DNA of 34,451 nucleotides from Candidatus Daviesbacteria bacterium (GCA_003519445.1 DOWS01000026.1:279-34729); one strand, 5' to 3'; positions 1 through 8,210 are shown, counted from the stretch's first letter. Translations and numbers: made by a program. The notes: generated by a model from the sequence alone, not told the origin.

Positions 1-9
1 AAACTCGAG

Positions 10-147
10 TTAGTTAGGTATATCTGTTTCCCCTGCTTCTATTTTACCTCCCAGAGTATAAAAAACTTTTTCCTGTTTATTGGTTCTAACCTGCAGCATC
101 TTTTTATCTTTAAACACAGCAAATGCCACTTTATCAATAACTTTCAT
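10..147 (-). pseudogene. Truncated Nudix hydrolase N-terminal fragment
   Basis: Reading the minus strand from an ATG at 147 gives a 45-residue peptide that begins MKVIDKVAFAVFKDKK and reaches LGGKIEAGET, which matches the start of a Nudix domain up to the first part of the Nudix box (GG-K-E-GE). A TAA at 10-12 stops it before the REXXEE helix, so no catalytic glutamates are present. Only nine bases lie beyond the stop, so I cannot tell whether a frameshift, a nonsense mutation or a true remnant is involved. It diverges from the dehydrogenase gene, with an AT-rich spacer of about 40 bases built from repeated gataca-like words. An intact family member would be about 130-150 residues and hydrolyse a nucleoside diphosphate derivative. 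Confidence 0.5.
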
Positions 148-152
148 AATAC

Positions 153-182
153 TTGATACATAATACATGATACATGTATACT
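153..182 (+). promoter_or_regulatory. Promoter of UDP-sugar dehydrogenase gene (leaderless)
   Basis: A -35 box TTGATA (153-158) and a -10 box TATACT (177-182) are separated by 18 bases. Transcription would begin near 189, which is the A of an in-frame ATG. The -10 box overlaps the more upstream ATG at 174, which argues against that codon being the start. Confidence 0.6.
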
Positions 183-188
183 CTTTCT

Positions 189-1061
189 ATGACTCAATCA
201 AACAAAGATCTGCTGGTTCCCATCAATTTAGGGATAGTTGGTTACGGATTTGTAGGGCAGGCAGTAGCAAACGGATTTCAAGCTGTGTCGGGCAGTAAAG
301 ATACTATTTTGTGGTACGACAAATTCAAGGAAGGTTCTTCCTTAAAAAAAGTTATAGAAGATAGTGAATTTATATTTGTCTGTCTCCCCACTCCAATGAG
401 ACAGGATGAAACCGGAATTGATTTGTCGATTTTTGAAGAAATGATTCCGCAGATTACCAAATATACAGATAACACAGATAAAATAATCATTATTAAATCA
501 ACTGTTACTCCGGGAACTACTGTAAAATTTGAAAAACTCTTTCCTAAAAGCCGTTTTTGCTTTAGCCCGGAATTTTTAACAGAAGCAAATTTCCTGGATG
601 ATTTTATTAATGCCGAGAGAACAGTAATCGGATCCAACAATGCTTTGAGTTTAAGAAGGGCTGCTGTAATTTTCAAGCAAAGATTTCATAAAACTAAAAT
701 TTTTTTAACAGACCCCACCTCTGCTGAAACAGTTAAATATTTTGCCAATGCTTTTTTATCCATGAAAGTCACTTTTGCCAATTATTTTTATGATTATTGT
801 CAGAAATTAGGCATAAAATATGAGGAGGTTAAAAAAATGGCCTCTTTTGACCACAGGATTGGAGATTTTCATTTGGAAGTAACCACTCAAAGAGGATTTG
901 GGGGCAAGTGTTTTCCCAAGGATTTAGTGGCCATAATGGGGGAGTTTAAAAAAATGGGAGTAGATATTTCACTTTTGGAAATAATGTGGGAATATAATAA
1001 GAAAATTAGAAAAGTCCACGACTGGAATGAGATCCCCTTTGCAGTTTCAAAAAAAAACTAA
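189..1061 (+). CDS. UDP-glucose/GDP-mannose dehydrogenase family protein, short form
   Basis: About 290 residues from the ATG at 189; an in-frame ATG at 174 lies under the -10 box and is less likely. The N-terminus has a Rossmann fold (GIVGYGFVGQAV), followed by the STVTPGTT segment, the FSPEFLTEANFLDDF motif, and the central helical domain (AETVKYFANAFLSMKVTFAN). The catalytic cysteine motif GFGGKCFPKD is intact, with Cys near residue 241. Family members usually have 400-450 residues with a C-terminal UDP-sugar-binding Rossmann domain; here the protein ends soon after the central domain. It probably oxidises a nucleotide sugar to the uronic acid with NAD+ for surface glycans, but the missing third domain makes the substrate uncertain. 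Its 3' end overlaps convergent rplS by four bases. Confidence 0.85.
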   Translation: MTQSNKDLLVPINLGIVGYGFVGQAVANGFQAVSGSKDTILWYDKFKEGSSLKKVIEDSEFIFVCLPTPMRQDETGIDLSIFEEMIPQITKYTDNTDKIIIIKSTVTPGTTVKFEKLFPKSRFCFSPEFLTEANFLDDFINAERTVIGSNNALSLRRAAVIFKQRFHKTKIFLTDPTSAETVKYFANAFLSMKVTFANYFYDYCQKLGIKYEEVKKMASFDHRIGDFHLEVTTQRGFGGKCFPKDLVAIMGEFKKMGVDISLLEIMWEYNKKIRKVHDWNEIPFAVSKKN

Positions 1062-1372
1062 ACCCTAACAGCCTGTCTACCTGTTAAATCTCTTAAATAG
1101 TATAGCTTTGATCTCCTGACTCCTGTAGTTTTTTTCTTAACTTCAATTTTGGAAAGGCTTCTTGAATCAAGAGGCCAGGTCCGCTCCACCCCTATTCCCC
1201 CTGCCCCAATTTTGCGGACTGTAAAAGTCTTGTTTTCTCCCCTTCCCCGAATCCTGATCAAAATTCCCTCATACACCTGAACCCTAATCTTTTCCCCTTC
1301 TTTCACCTGACTGTGAACTCTTAAAGTATCCCCAACATGAATATCCGTCTCTTTAAATTTATCTGAAATCAT
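1058..1372 (-). CDS. rplS: 50S ribosomal protein bL19
   Basis: A 104-residue protein with typical bL19 features: an N-terminal segment with VGDTLRVHSQVKEGEKIRVQVYEG, then IRIRGRGENKTFTVRKI, GVERTWPLDS and the basic tail RRSKLYYLRDLTGRQAVRV. bL19 sits at the 30S-50S interface. The length is slightly below the usual 115-120 because the extra C-terminal residues are absent. It is the last gene of the gatC-gatA-gatB-dnaE-flavokinase-rplS operon, five bases after the kinase gene. Its stop overlaps the 3' end of the convergent dehydrogenase gene. Confidence 0.97.
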   Translation of the reverse strand: MISDKFKETDIHVGDTLRVHSQVKEGEKIRVQVYEGILIRIRGRGENKTFTVRKIGAGGIGVERTWPLDSRSLSKIEVKKKTTGVRRSKLYYLRDLTGRQAVRV

Positions 1373-1377
1373 GGCTC

Positions 1378-1743
1378 TTATACTACCATATTAAAGAAAC
1401 CTCTGGCAACTAGTTCATCTTTTTTCATTTGTTCAATCAATGCGCCCTCCGAGCGGAATTTTTTATTGCCTCTGATTTTTTTGATTAATTCAACACTAAT
1501 CCATTGATTGTAAAGATTACTGTTAAAATCCAAAATATAAGTTTCCGCCTGAAATAATTTTTCCTGAAAAGTTTCCGCCTCCCCTATAAAAGTCAGGGAG
1601 GCATACTTAACTTTTTTAAATATGGTGTTAGAAATATAAATTCCCTCATCTATATTTATTTTAACTGCGATATTGGCTGTGGGAAAACCTAAATTTTTAC
1701 CCCTTTGAAAACCCTTTTTAACCCTGCCCTGTATTTTAGTCAT
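1378..1743 (-). CDS. Stand-alone riboflavin kinase (flavokinase domain)
   Basis: A 121-residue protein matching only the C-terminal kinase half of bacterial RibF. It shows the G-x-V-x-x-G-x-x-x-G-x-x-LGFPTANI signature at residues 6-24, then the substrate segment ETYILDFNSNLYNQWISVE and the closing region K-F-R-S-E-x-A-L-I-E-Q-M-K-K-D. It would phosphorylate riboflavin to FMN. The N-terminal FAD synthetase (adenylyltransferase) domain of bifunctional RibF is absent, so FAD formation would need another enzyme. The ATG is two bases after the dnaE stop, with a GAAGG sequence eight bases upstream as a possible ribosome binding site. Confidence 0.88.
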   Translation of the reverse strand: MTKIQGRVKKGFQRGKNLGFPTANIAVKINIDEGIYISNTIFKKVKYASLTFIGEAETFQEKLFQAETYILDFNSNLYNQWISVELIKKIRGNKKFRSEGALIEQMKKDELVARGFFNMVV

Positions 1744-1745
1744 AT

Positions 1746-4700
1746 TTAAAACCTTCTAAATGAGGCTTCTCCCAAAATCTTGTTTATTTCCTCTTCTAGG
1801 CCAGGATCAGCACTAATGGAAAACGGTAAATTCATTCTTTTAACCCTACTGTCTTTATCGGACAAAAGTAAAATTACCGGGATTTCGCCGGGAAATCCTC
1901 TTAATGTCCGGTTAATAATTTGCAATGTAGCCACATCCACCCCCGGCGGCACAAAAATCTCAATCTCATTCCGCTCTTCAAACAAATCAATTTTGCTGAC
2001 AATTAATGATAACTCCTCTTCTCTTTTGTCGATCCTGCTTGAAATAAGCACTACCTGGTCCCTAACTAAAAATCCTTTACTTGCCTCAAATACCTTTGGA
2101 AAAACAACTGCCTCAAGTTCTGCTGTTCCATCGGAGATTTTAATAAAAGCCATCTCCGCCGCGGTTTTCTTAGTCAAAACTTTTTTCACTCCAGTGATCA
2201 CTCCACCCACTACCACTTCTGTCCCGATATGGTCGTCTGATAAATCAATTAATTTCAAAGATACATAATTTGCCAGCTTTTGCAATTTTGCCAGAAAGGG
2301 AGGTTCGTGAAGATAAAAACCCAACAAATCTTTTTCAAAAACCAGCAATTGTTCTAAAGGTAATTCTTCAACCTGAGGCAACTTTATAGCCAAATTATTT
2401 TGATCTTCCTCGCTACTAAATAAAGACACTTGACCTGACAATTTATCTTTGTTCTGCCTGTGTGAAGCTTCTAAACTCTGATCCAATATCAAAAGTTGGG
2501 ATGATCTGGATCCCAAATAATCCAAGGCCCCTGCTTTTATTAAACTCTCCAAAGTTTTTCTATTAACCAACCTAGTATCTACTCTTGAAGCAAGATCCAT
2601 TAGACTGACAAATTTGCCCGCTTCACGGGCTTTTAGAATAGAATCAATTGCCAGCTCACCCACATTTTTTATAGCAGAAAGGCCAAACCTGATACCCTGT
2701 TTTCCTTTCTTTATTACATCAGTAAGTTGCCTTTCCAATTCCTCTTTAGAAAGTATTTTTAACTCCTCCAGACTAAATCCAACTCCGGAATAATTTATGT
2801 CCGGCGGCAAAACCACAATCCCCAGCCTTTTACATTCTTCAATGGCTGCTGCAATTTTATCCGTATTATCTGATTCCGCAGTCATAACTGCTGCCATAAA
2901 TTCCACCGGAAAATTAGCCTTCATATAGGCAGTCTGGTAAGCTACCATGGCATAACTGGCAGCATGAGCTTTATTAAAGCCATAAGCCGCAAACGGCGCA
3001 ATCAGGGCAAAAAGCTGCTCTGCTTTTTCCCTACGCATACCTTTTTTAATGCAACCCTCCAAAAATTTGCCTTTTTGCTTAGCCATTTCCGAGGGGATTT
3101 TTTTACCCATGGCTTTTCTAAATTTATCAGCCTCTTCCCAAGTATATCCTGCCAGATTAATAGCTGTTAAAAGCACATCTTCCTGATAAACCAAGAGCCC
3201 CAGTGATTGTTCTGTAAAATCCTTCATCCGGACATCAAAAAAAACAATTTTTTTGGGGTTATGTTTTCTGGTAATATATTCCGGAATAACACTGATTGGA
3301 CCGGGCCTGTATAAGGCCACCATAGCCTGAATATCAAAAATAGTGGTGGGCTTTAATTCCATAACATATTTAGTCATTCCTGCTCCTTCCAACTGAAATA
3401 CTCCCATGGTTTCCCCTTTAGACAGCAGTTCAAAAGCTTTTTTGTCGTTTAAAGGCACATTATTTATATCAACACTGATACCCCTTTCTTCCTTTACATA
3501 TTCAACAGCCCGCCCTAAAATTGCCAAATTCCTGATCCCCAAAAAGTCCATCTTAACAAGTCCTGCTTCCTCAACCGCAAACATGTCATATTGGGTCACC
3601 AGTTTTTCCCCGTTTGACTCTTTTTGCAAAGGTGTAAAATGAGTAATATCCTCCGGAGCAATTACTATTCCTGCTGCATGAACCGAAGCGTGGCGGACAG
3701 TACCTTCTATTTTGACAGCCAAATCCAGAAGCTCCTTAATCTGCGGATTTTCCCGATACATAACAATCAATTCCGAAACTTCTTTAATGGCCTCTGCCAA
3801 AGGCTTGTGAAAACCCTGATGAGGAGGTGGTACTAACTTGGCAATCTTATCCACATCTCCGTAAGCCATCCCCATCACTCTTCCCACATCGCGGATAGCA
3901 GCCCTACCCATCATTGTTCCAAAAGTTACAATATGAGCTACCCTATTTCCTCCATATTTTTCAGTCACATATGCAATAACTTCATCTCTACGGTCATCAG
4001 CAATATCAGCATCAATATCAGGAAGTGTAGGCCGTTCTGCTGTTAAAAATCTTTCAAAAGGTAATAAATAGTCCAGAGGGTTTAAATTTGTTACTCCTAA
4101 AATATAGAGCACCAAAGATCCTGCTGCCGAACCCCTAGTATTGGTAATTATACCCCGCTGGTGAGCCCAATCCATAAAATCCCAAAATACTAAAAAATAA
4201 TCTGCATACTTTTTCTTTTCTATCACTGAAAGCTCATATTCCAGCCTTTGCTTAATCTCTTGTGTTAACTTCAGCTTTCCTTCTGCTTTTTGGTAGGTAA
4301 TTCTTCGCAAATAATTCATAGGCGATTCCCCTGCTGTTGTTTGAAAAATGGGAAATCTGGCAACACCCAAAGGAATTTCCAAATCTATTTTTTCAGCGAT
4401 TTTTACAGTTTCTTCAACAGCTTTTGGTAAATCAGCAAAAGCTTCCATCATTTCTTCCGGAGATTTGACAAAGTAGTCAGGAGTATCAATCATGCGCAAT
4501 CGATCGGTTTCAGTCAAAAATTTTCCTGTCTGTATGCAAAGCAGCGCATCTTGAGCCCTAGCATCTTCTTTGTGGATATAGTGATAATCATTGGTAGCCA
4601 CCATGGGAATCCCGAGTTTAGGAGATAATTCTTTGATAGCTTCCCGGGTTAGCTTTTGAATTCCGGCGATTTCCTGCAGATCTTTTTTTACTTTTTCGTC

Positions 4701-5261
4701 GCTGGCTTCATCCAATGACTGTTCGTAAGGATGAGACTGCAATTCCAGATAAAAATTGCCCTCGCCAAAAATTTGTAAATATTCCTCTGCTATTTTGCTA
4801 GCTTTTTCCAAATTATCATCAAGGCTTCTGATAAATTCTCCGCCGGGACAACCCGACAGGGCAATAAGTCCTTCATGAAACTCCTGCAGCAGCTTTTTGT
4901 CTACCCGTGGCCGGTAATAATAGCCTTCAACCTGGGCAATGGTGATAAGTTTCATCAAATTTAAATAGCCTTGATAATTTTTGGCCAAAACAGTCAAATG
5001 ATAGGGTTCGGAGTCCAGTTTTCCCTCTTTGTCTTTGTGGGATCTCTTGGCCACATACATTTCTGCCCCGATAATAGGTTTGATGCCCGCCTCACGGCAA
5101 GCTTTGTAAAACTCAATGGCCCCGTACATGGCCCCATGGTCAGTAATAGCCACCGCTTCCATACCCAAAGACTTAACAGTTTTAACAAGTTGGGGGATTT
5201 TGGATAGCCCGTCTAATAAAGAATATTCACTGTGACCATGAAGATGTACAAACTTAGACAT
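1746..5261 (-). CDS. dnaE: DNA polymerase III alpha subunit
   Basis: 1,171 residues, the normal DnaE1 length. The N-terminal PHP domain begins FVHLHGHSEYSLLDG and keeps the H-x-H and ITDHGAMYGAIEFY metal-site motifs, as in species whose PHP domain is an active proofreading nuclease. The polymerase palm has PDIDADIADDRRDEVI (from residue 414; catalytic aspartates in D-x-D) and the third aspartate in VKMDFLGIRNL (near residue 572). Helix-hairpin-helix elements follow, and then an OB-fold (VVVGGVITGVKKVLTKKTAAEMAF) near the C-terminus. It is the replicative polymerase. It overlaps the 3' end of gatB by eight bases and lies immediately upstream of the flavokinase gene, so it is translated from the gat operon. 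Confidence 0.98.
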   Translation of the reverse strand: MSKFVHLHGHSEYSLLDGLSKIPQLVKTVKSLGMEAVAITDHGAMYGAIEFYKACREAGIKPIIGAEMYVAKRSHKDKEGKLDSEPYHLTVLAKNYQGYLNLMKLITIAQVEGYYYRPRVDKKLLQEFHEGLIALSGCPGGEFIRSLDDNLEKASKIAEEYLQIFGEGNFYLELQSHPYEQSLDEASDEKVKKDLQEIAGIQKLTREAIKELSPKLGIPMVATNDYHYIHKEDARAQDALLCIQTGKFLTETDRLRMIDTPDYFVKSPEEMMEAFADLPKAVEETVKIAEKIDLEIPLGVARFPIFQTTAGESPMNYLRRITYQKAEGKLKLTQEIKQRLEYELSVIEKKKYADYFLVFWDFMDWAHQRGIITNTRGSAAGSLVLYILGVTNLNPLDYLLPFERFLTAERPTLPDIDADIADDRRDEVIAYVTEKYGGNRVAHIVTFGTMMGRAAIRDVGRVMGMAYGDVDKIAKLVPPPHQGFHKPLAEAIKEVSELIVMYRENPQIKELLDLAVKIEGTVRHASVHAAGIVIAPEDITHFTPLQKESNGEKLVTQYDMFAVEEAGLVKMDFLGIRNLAILGRAVEYVKEERGISVDINNVPLNDKKAFELLSKGETMGVFQLEGAGMTKYVMELKPTTIFDIQAMVALYRPGPISVIPEYITRKHNPKKIVFFDVRMKDFTEQSLGLLVYQEDVLLTAINLAGYTWEEADKFRKAMGKKIPSEMAKQKGKFLEGCIKKGMRREKAEQLFALIAPFAAYGFNKAHAASYAMVAYQTAYMKANFPVEFMAAVMTAESDNTDKIAAAIEECKRLGIVVLPPDINYSGVGFSLEELKILSKEELERQLTDVIKKGKQGIRFGLSAIKNVGELAIDSILKAREAGKFVSLMDLASRVDTRLVNRKTLESLIKAGALDYLGSRSSQLLILDQSLEASHRQNKDKLSGQVSLFSSEEDQNNLAIKLPQVEELPLEQLLVFEKDLLGFYLHEPPFLAKLQKLANYVSLKLIDLSDDHIGTEVVVGGVITGVKKVLTKKTAAEMAFIKISDGTAELEAVVFPKVFEASKGFLVRDQVVLISSRIDKREEELSLIVSKIDLFEERNEIEIFVPPGVDVATLQIINRTLRGFPGEIPVILLLSDKDSRVKRMNLPFSISADPGLEEEINKILGEASFRRF

Positions 5262-6549
5262 TGCGCAGATATTTTAGCAAGATTTCCGCAACTTTAGAAG
5301 CATCTGCTTTGCCAGAGGATTTGCGCATTACTGTACCGATTAAAGCTTGCAAGACAGATTCCTTGCCTTTTTGAAAATCTTCAACTGCTTTGGGATTTTC
5401 TGCAATAGCTTCTTTGGCCAGTTTTTTTAAGCTTTCTTCATCGCTAATTATTCCCATGCTCGTACCTTTTATACTAATCACTACTTGAGCCGGCAAAACT
5501 TCTTCTATGTTTATTTTTCTGTTGATAATATAATTGGCAGCTTGTTTGATATCAGCTCCGTCCCTGACAGTTTCTTCATAAAAATCAGCTAATTCTCTGG
5601 ATTCTGTCAAAATCTCTGCCTGTTGTTTTGTTAAACCATATTGTTTTTGAAATCTTGCTAGTTTATCCCAAGGCAATTCAGGCATTTGTTGCTGAAGTCT
5701 GATAGCTGAAGACTGAAGACTGATCTCTGGTATATCCGGTTCCGGGAAATATCTATAATCATGCGCTTCTTCTTTTGACCTTTGTAAGTAAGTTTCTTTT
5801 TTTTGCTCATTCCAGCCTCTAGTTTCTTGTGTTAATTTTTTTCCAGCTTCAAGTTCAGAAATTTGCCGTTTAATTTCATACTCAATAGCAGCCACCATAA
5901 ACCTGAAACTATTAATATTTTTTAGTTCTACACGATAATTTGGAAGCCCTTCGACAAGCTCAGGGCGAACGCTGACGTTCGCTTCCAAACGCATATCTCC
6001 TTTTTCCATATCCGCATTTGACACCCCCAGATATCTAAATAATTGTTGGAGCTTCTTGGCATAATCCCTAACCTCTTCCACCCCTCTAAAATCAGGCTCT
6101 GTCACTATTTCTACTAGTGGAACACCACTTCTATTAAAATCTATCATAGTTTCATTCCCCCTGTGATTTAATTTTCCTGTATCTTCTTCTTGATGAGCTC
6201 TATTAATTCTAATTTTTCTTCCAGCTATTTCAATCCAACCATCTACACAGAGGGGCCAGCGATATTGGCTAATTTGATAACCCTTTGGTAAATCAGGATA
6301 AAAATAATTCTTTCTTTCAAATAAAGATTTCTCGCTAATTTTGCATCCCAAAGCAAGTCCTATCATCATGCAGTATTCCAAGGCTTTTTTATTTGGTACA
6401 GGGAGAGCCCCCGGAAGCCCCAGACAAACAGGGCAAACATGGGTGTTTGGCTCTTTGCCAAAGTAATCAGCGCTGCACCTGCAAAACATCTTGCTTTTGG
6501 TATTTAACTCCACATGTACTTCCATGCCTATAACTGGTTCATAATTCAT
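5254..6549 (-). CDS. gatB: Aspartyl/glutamyl-tRNA amidotransferase subunit B
   Basis: 431 residues, a little shorter than the usual 470-480. It starts with YEPVIGMEVHVELNTKSKMFC, followed by the CPVCLGLPGALPVPNKKALE zinc/transamidase region, the PDLPKGYQISQY motif and GVPLVEIVTEPD. The C-terminal YqeY-like tail (residues about 290-431) binds tRNA. GatB phosphorylates the misacylated Glu- or Asp-tRNA and transfers ammonia received from GatA. The ATG overlaps the gatA stop as ATGA. Two segments derive from repeats: residues 188-203 (with RPELVEGLP) from a palindromic element, and residues around ISLQSSAIRLQQQ from CTTCAG-type tandem repeats. Neither clearly changes the overall spacing of the conserved motifs. 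Confidence 0.97.
   Translation of the reverse strand: MNYEPVIGMEVHVELNTKSKMFCRCSADYFGKEPNTHVCPVCLGLPGALPVPNKKALEYCMMIGLALGCKISEKSLFERKNYFYPDLPKGYQISQYRWPLCVDGWIEIAGRKIRINRAHQEEDTGKLNHRGNETMIDFNRSGVPLVEIVTEPDFRGVEEVRDYAKKLQQLFRYLGVSNADMEKGDMRLEANVSVRPELVEGLPNYRVELKNINSFRFMVAAIEYEIKRQISELEAGKKLTQETRGWNEQKKETYLQRSKEEAHDYRYFPEPDIPEISLQSSAIRLQQQMPELPWDKLARFQKQYGLTKQQAEILTESRELADFYEETVRDGADIKQAANYIINRKINIEEVLPAQVVISIKGTSMGIISDEESLKKLAKEAIAENPKAVEDFQKGKESVLQALIGTVMRKSSGKADASKVAEILLKYLRNV
5693..5730. repeat. Short tandem CTTCAG-type repeat inside gatB
   Basis: On the plus strand the words ctgaag, tctgatag, ctgaagactgaagactga follow each other. They encode I-S-L-Q-S-S-A-I-R-L-Q-Q in GatB at a variable stretch between RYFPEPD and PELP. 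The same style of short repeated word is frequent in noncoding CPR DNA, so this piece of gatB looks repeat-derived. Confidence 0.5.
5940..5988. repeat. Palindromic repeat element inside gatB (RPELVEG-coding)
   Basis: A GC-richer block containing the core ttcgacaagctcaggg. Nested inverted repeats are visible: ttggaagc (5940-5947) with gcttccaa (5981-5988), and gcgaacg (5965-5971) with cgttcgc (5976-5982) around a four-base loop. The core is repeated at 16301-16316 outside any gene. In gatB it is read in frame as E-A-N-V-S-V-R-P-E-L-V-E-G-L-P. Confidence 0.75.
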
Positions 6550-7889
6550 AACTTTGGTTTATCCTTTCTCCAGTCAGTTACTTGTTCATAAGCAAATCCT
6601 ACTTTCAAAATTGTTTCCTCATCCCAAGCTTTACCTAAAACCTGCAATCCTACTGGTAGTCTGTCAACGAAACCGCAGGGGATTGATAAAGCAGGGATAC
6701 CTGCCAAATTAGCAGAAATTGTATAAATATCAGATAAATACATAGTCAAGGGGTCGTTGATTTTTTCTCCTATGTTCCAGGCTACAGTTGGAGAAACAGG
6801 ACCAACTATCACATCACACTTTTCAAAAGCTTTTTCAAAATCTTGTTTAATTAGCGTTCTTACTTTGGCTGCTTTAACATAATATTCATCATAATAACCG
6901 CTTGATAGAGCATAAGTCCCCAACATAATTCTTCTTTTAACTTCTTCACCAAAATTATCCCGTGATTTACCATACCTAATTCCATCAAATCTAGCCAAAT
7001 TAGAGGATATTTCCGATGTATTAATAATGTAATATGCTGCCAAGGCATATTCACTGTGAGGTAAACTCACCTCTTTAATTTCTGCCCCCAATTCCTCTAA
7101 TTTTTTTATAGCGTCTTGTATAACTTTTTTAACTTTAGGATCTAACCCTTCACCGAAGTATTCCCTTGGAACTCCAATTCTTATATTGTGCGTCCACCTT
7201 AGAGGTGTCCGCACGAATTTTTTACCATAACAATTACCATCCATTTTATCCTCACCTGAAATCCATTCCAAAACCAAGGCTGCATCATCCACAGATTTAA
7301 TAATTGGCCCAATAGTATCAAAGGATGAGGTAACGGCAATTAAACCATATCTGGAAACCCGACCATAAGTAGGTTTAAGCCCCACTACTCCACAAAGGGA
7401 GGCAGGTTGCCTAATTGACCCACCAGTATCAGAACCAAGGGCAAAAACACAAAGATCAGCAGCCACGGCAGCTGCTGAACCGCTTGAGGAACCCCCGGGA
7501 ACTTTATTCAAATTCCATGGATTTTTAGTTGGACCATACGCAGAATTTTCTCCTGATGAACCCATGGCAAACTCATCGCAATTGGTCTTGCCAATTACTC
7601 CCACTCCTTGGGTATCCAGCATTTTAATTACAGAAGCATCATAAGGAGGCACAAAATTTGCTAGAATTTTAGAAGAAGCAGTGGTTATAATATCTTTGGT
7701 GGAAATAACATCTTTAATGGCAGCGGGAATTTTTTGGCAGCTATCATTAACAGCAAGATATGCATTTAACTTGGGATTTAATTTCCTAATTCTTTCCAGA
7801 TAAGATTTATTTAATTCGTTAAGCGAGAATTTTTTATCTTTTAATGATTCTATTACTTCTGTTAATGTTAGGCTTGTTAAATCATTCAT
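6546..7889 (-). CDS. gatA: Aspartyl/glutamyl-tRNA amidotransferase subunit A
   Basis: 447 residues with the amidase signature fold. The catalytic Lys is in AIKDVIST, and the Gly/Ser-rich loop GGSSSGSAAAVAADLCVFALGSDTGGSIRQPA carries the cis-Ser/nucleophile Ser pair. SLCGVVGLKPTYGRVSRYGL follows. It releases ammonia from glutamine and channels it to GatB. It is slightly shorter than the usual 480-490. The ATG at 7889 overlaps the end of gatC by eight bases and has AAAGGGG upstream as a likely ribosome binding site. The stop is TGA, in an ATGA overlap with gatB. Residues 226-234 (VRTPLRWTH), just before IRIGVPREYF, come from an imperfect palindrome. Confidence 0.97.
   Translation of the reverse strand: MNDLTSLTLTEVIESLKDKKFSLNELNKSYLERIRKLNPKLNAYLAVNDSCQKIPAAIKDVISTKDIITTASSKILANFVPPYDASVIKMLDTQGVGVIGKTNCDEFAMGSSGENSAYGPTKNPWNLNKVPGGSSSGSAAAVAADLCVFALGSDTGGSIRQPASLCGVVGLKPTYGRVSRYGLIAVTSSFDTIGPIIKSVDDAALVLEWISGEDKMDGNCYGKKFVRTPLRWTHNIRIGVPREYFGEGLDPKVKKVIQDAIKKLEELGAEIKEVSLPHSEYALAAYYIINTSEISSNLARFDGIRYGKSRDNFGEEVKRRIMLGTYALSSGYYDEYYVKAAKVRTLIKQDFEKAFEKCDVIVGPVSPTVAWNIGEKINDPLTMYLSDIYTISANLAGIPALSIPCGFVDRLPVGLQVLGKAWDEETILKVGFAYEQVTDWRKDKPKL
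7188..7214. repeat. Imperfect palindrome in gatA linker
   Basis: The arms gtgcgtccacct and aggtgtccgcac pair over 12 bases with two mismatches. The block lies in the variable linker before the conserved RIGVP-EYF segment. A related word (ccacc-N5-ggtgtccgc) occurs in gatC at 7991-8013. Confidence 0.55.
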
Positions 7890-8133
7890 TAAATACCCCT
7901 TTGGTCACATAATGACCTTTCTTGTTTGTTAAACTAGCCTCTGTTTCATCATCTCTTGTAACATTGGATAATCCAGATACATTGAATGTCGGCTCCACCC
8001 CAAGGGTGTCCGCTTGATTTAATTTTTCCATGTAATCTAGGATTTTGGATAGCTGTTTGGCATATTTCTCCTCTTCATTTTGGGAAAGAGGCAAATTAGC
8101 TAGCTTTGCTACATGTTTAACATTTATTTTCAT
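7882..8133 (-). CDS. gatC: Aspartyl/glutamyl-tRNA amidotransferase subunit C
   Basis: 83 residues, close to the usual 95. It has the N-terminal V-K-H-V-A-K-L-A-N-L-P-L-S-Q-N-E-E motif, a helical middle, and the conserved LNQADTLGVEPT followed by NVTRDDE. GatC stabilises the GatAB complex, which makes Gln-tRNA and/or Asn-tRNA from misacylated precursors. It is the first gene of the six-gene operon. The -10 box of its promoter ends seven bases before the ATG, so the transcript is probably leaderless. Confidence 0.95.
   Translation of the reverse strand: MKINVKHVAKLANLPLSQNEEEKYAKQLSKILDYMEKLNQADTLGVEPTFNVSGLSNVTRDDETEASLTNKKGHYVTKGVFNE
7991..8013. repeat. Palindrome-like element in gatC
   Basis: The word ggctccaccccaagggtgtc continues to cgc; ccaccc and gggtg form the arms. 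It resembles the gatA copy at 7188-7214. It encodes A-D-T-L-G-V-E-P, which coincides with the conserved GatC motif, so chance similarity cannot be excluded. Confidence 0.35.
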
Positions 8134-8139
8134 GCTTTG

Positions 8140-8169
8140 ATTATAATTGATTATGCCGTAACTTTGAAT
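8140..8169 (-). promoter_or_regulatory. Promoter of the gatCAB-dnaE-rplS operon (leaderless)
   Basis: On the minus strand a perfect TATAAT (8140-8145) is followed by six bases and the gatC ATG at 8133. A weak -35 candidate (TTCAAA) lies about 17 bases upstream. Transcription would start at the A of the ATG. Confidence 0.6.
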
Positions 8170-8181
8170 AGTTTAAATCAC

Positions 8182-8210
8182 TTGATTAATCAAACCCCAT
8201 AGTGTATAAT
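8182..8210 (+). promoter_or_regulatory. Promoter of the 8217 gene (leaderless)
   Basis: TTGATT (8182-8187), a 17-base spacer and a perfect TATAAT (8205-8210) precede the ATG at 8217 by six bases. The longer in-frame GTG at 8202 lies under this -10 box and cannot be the start if this promoter is used. Confidence 0.7.
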
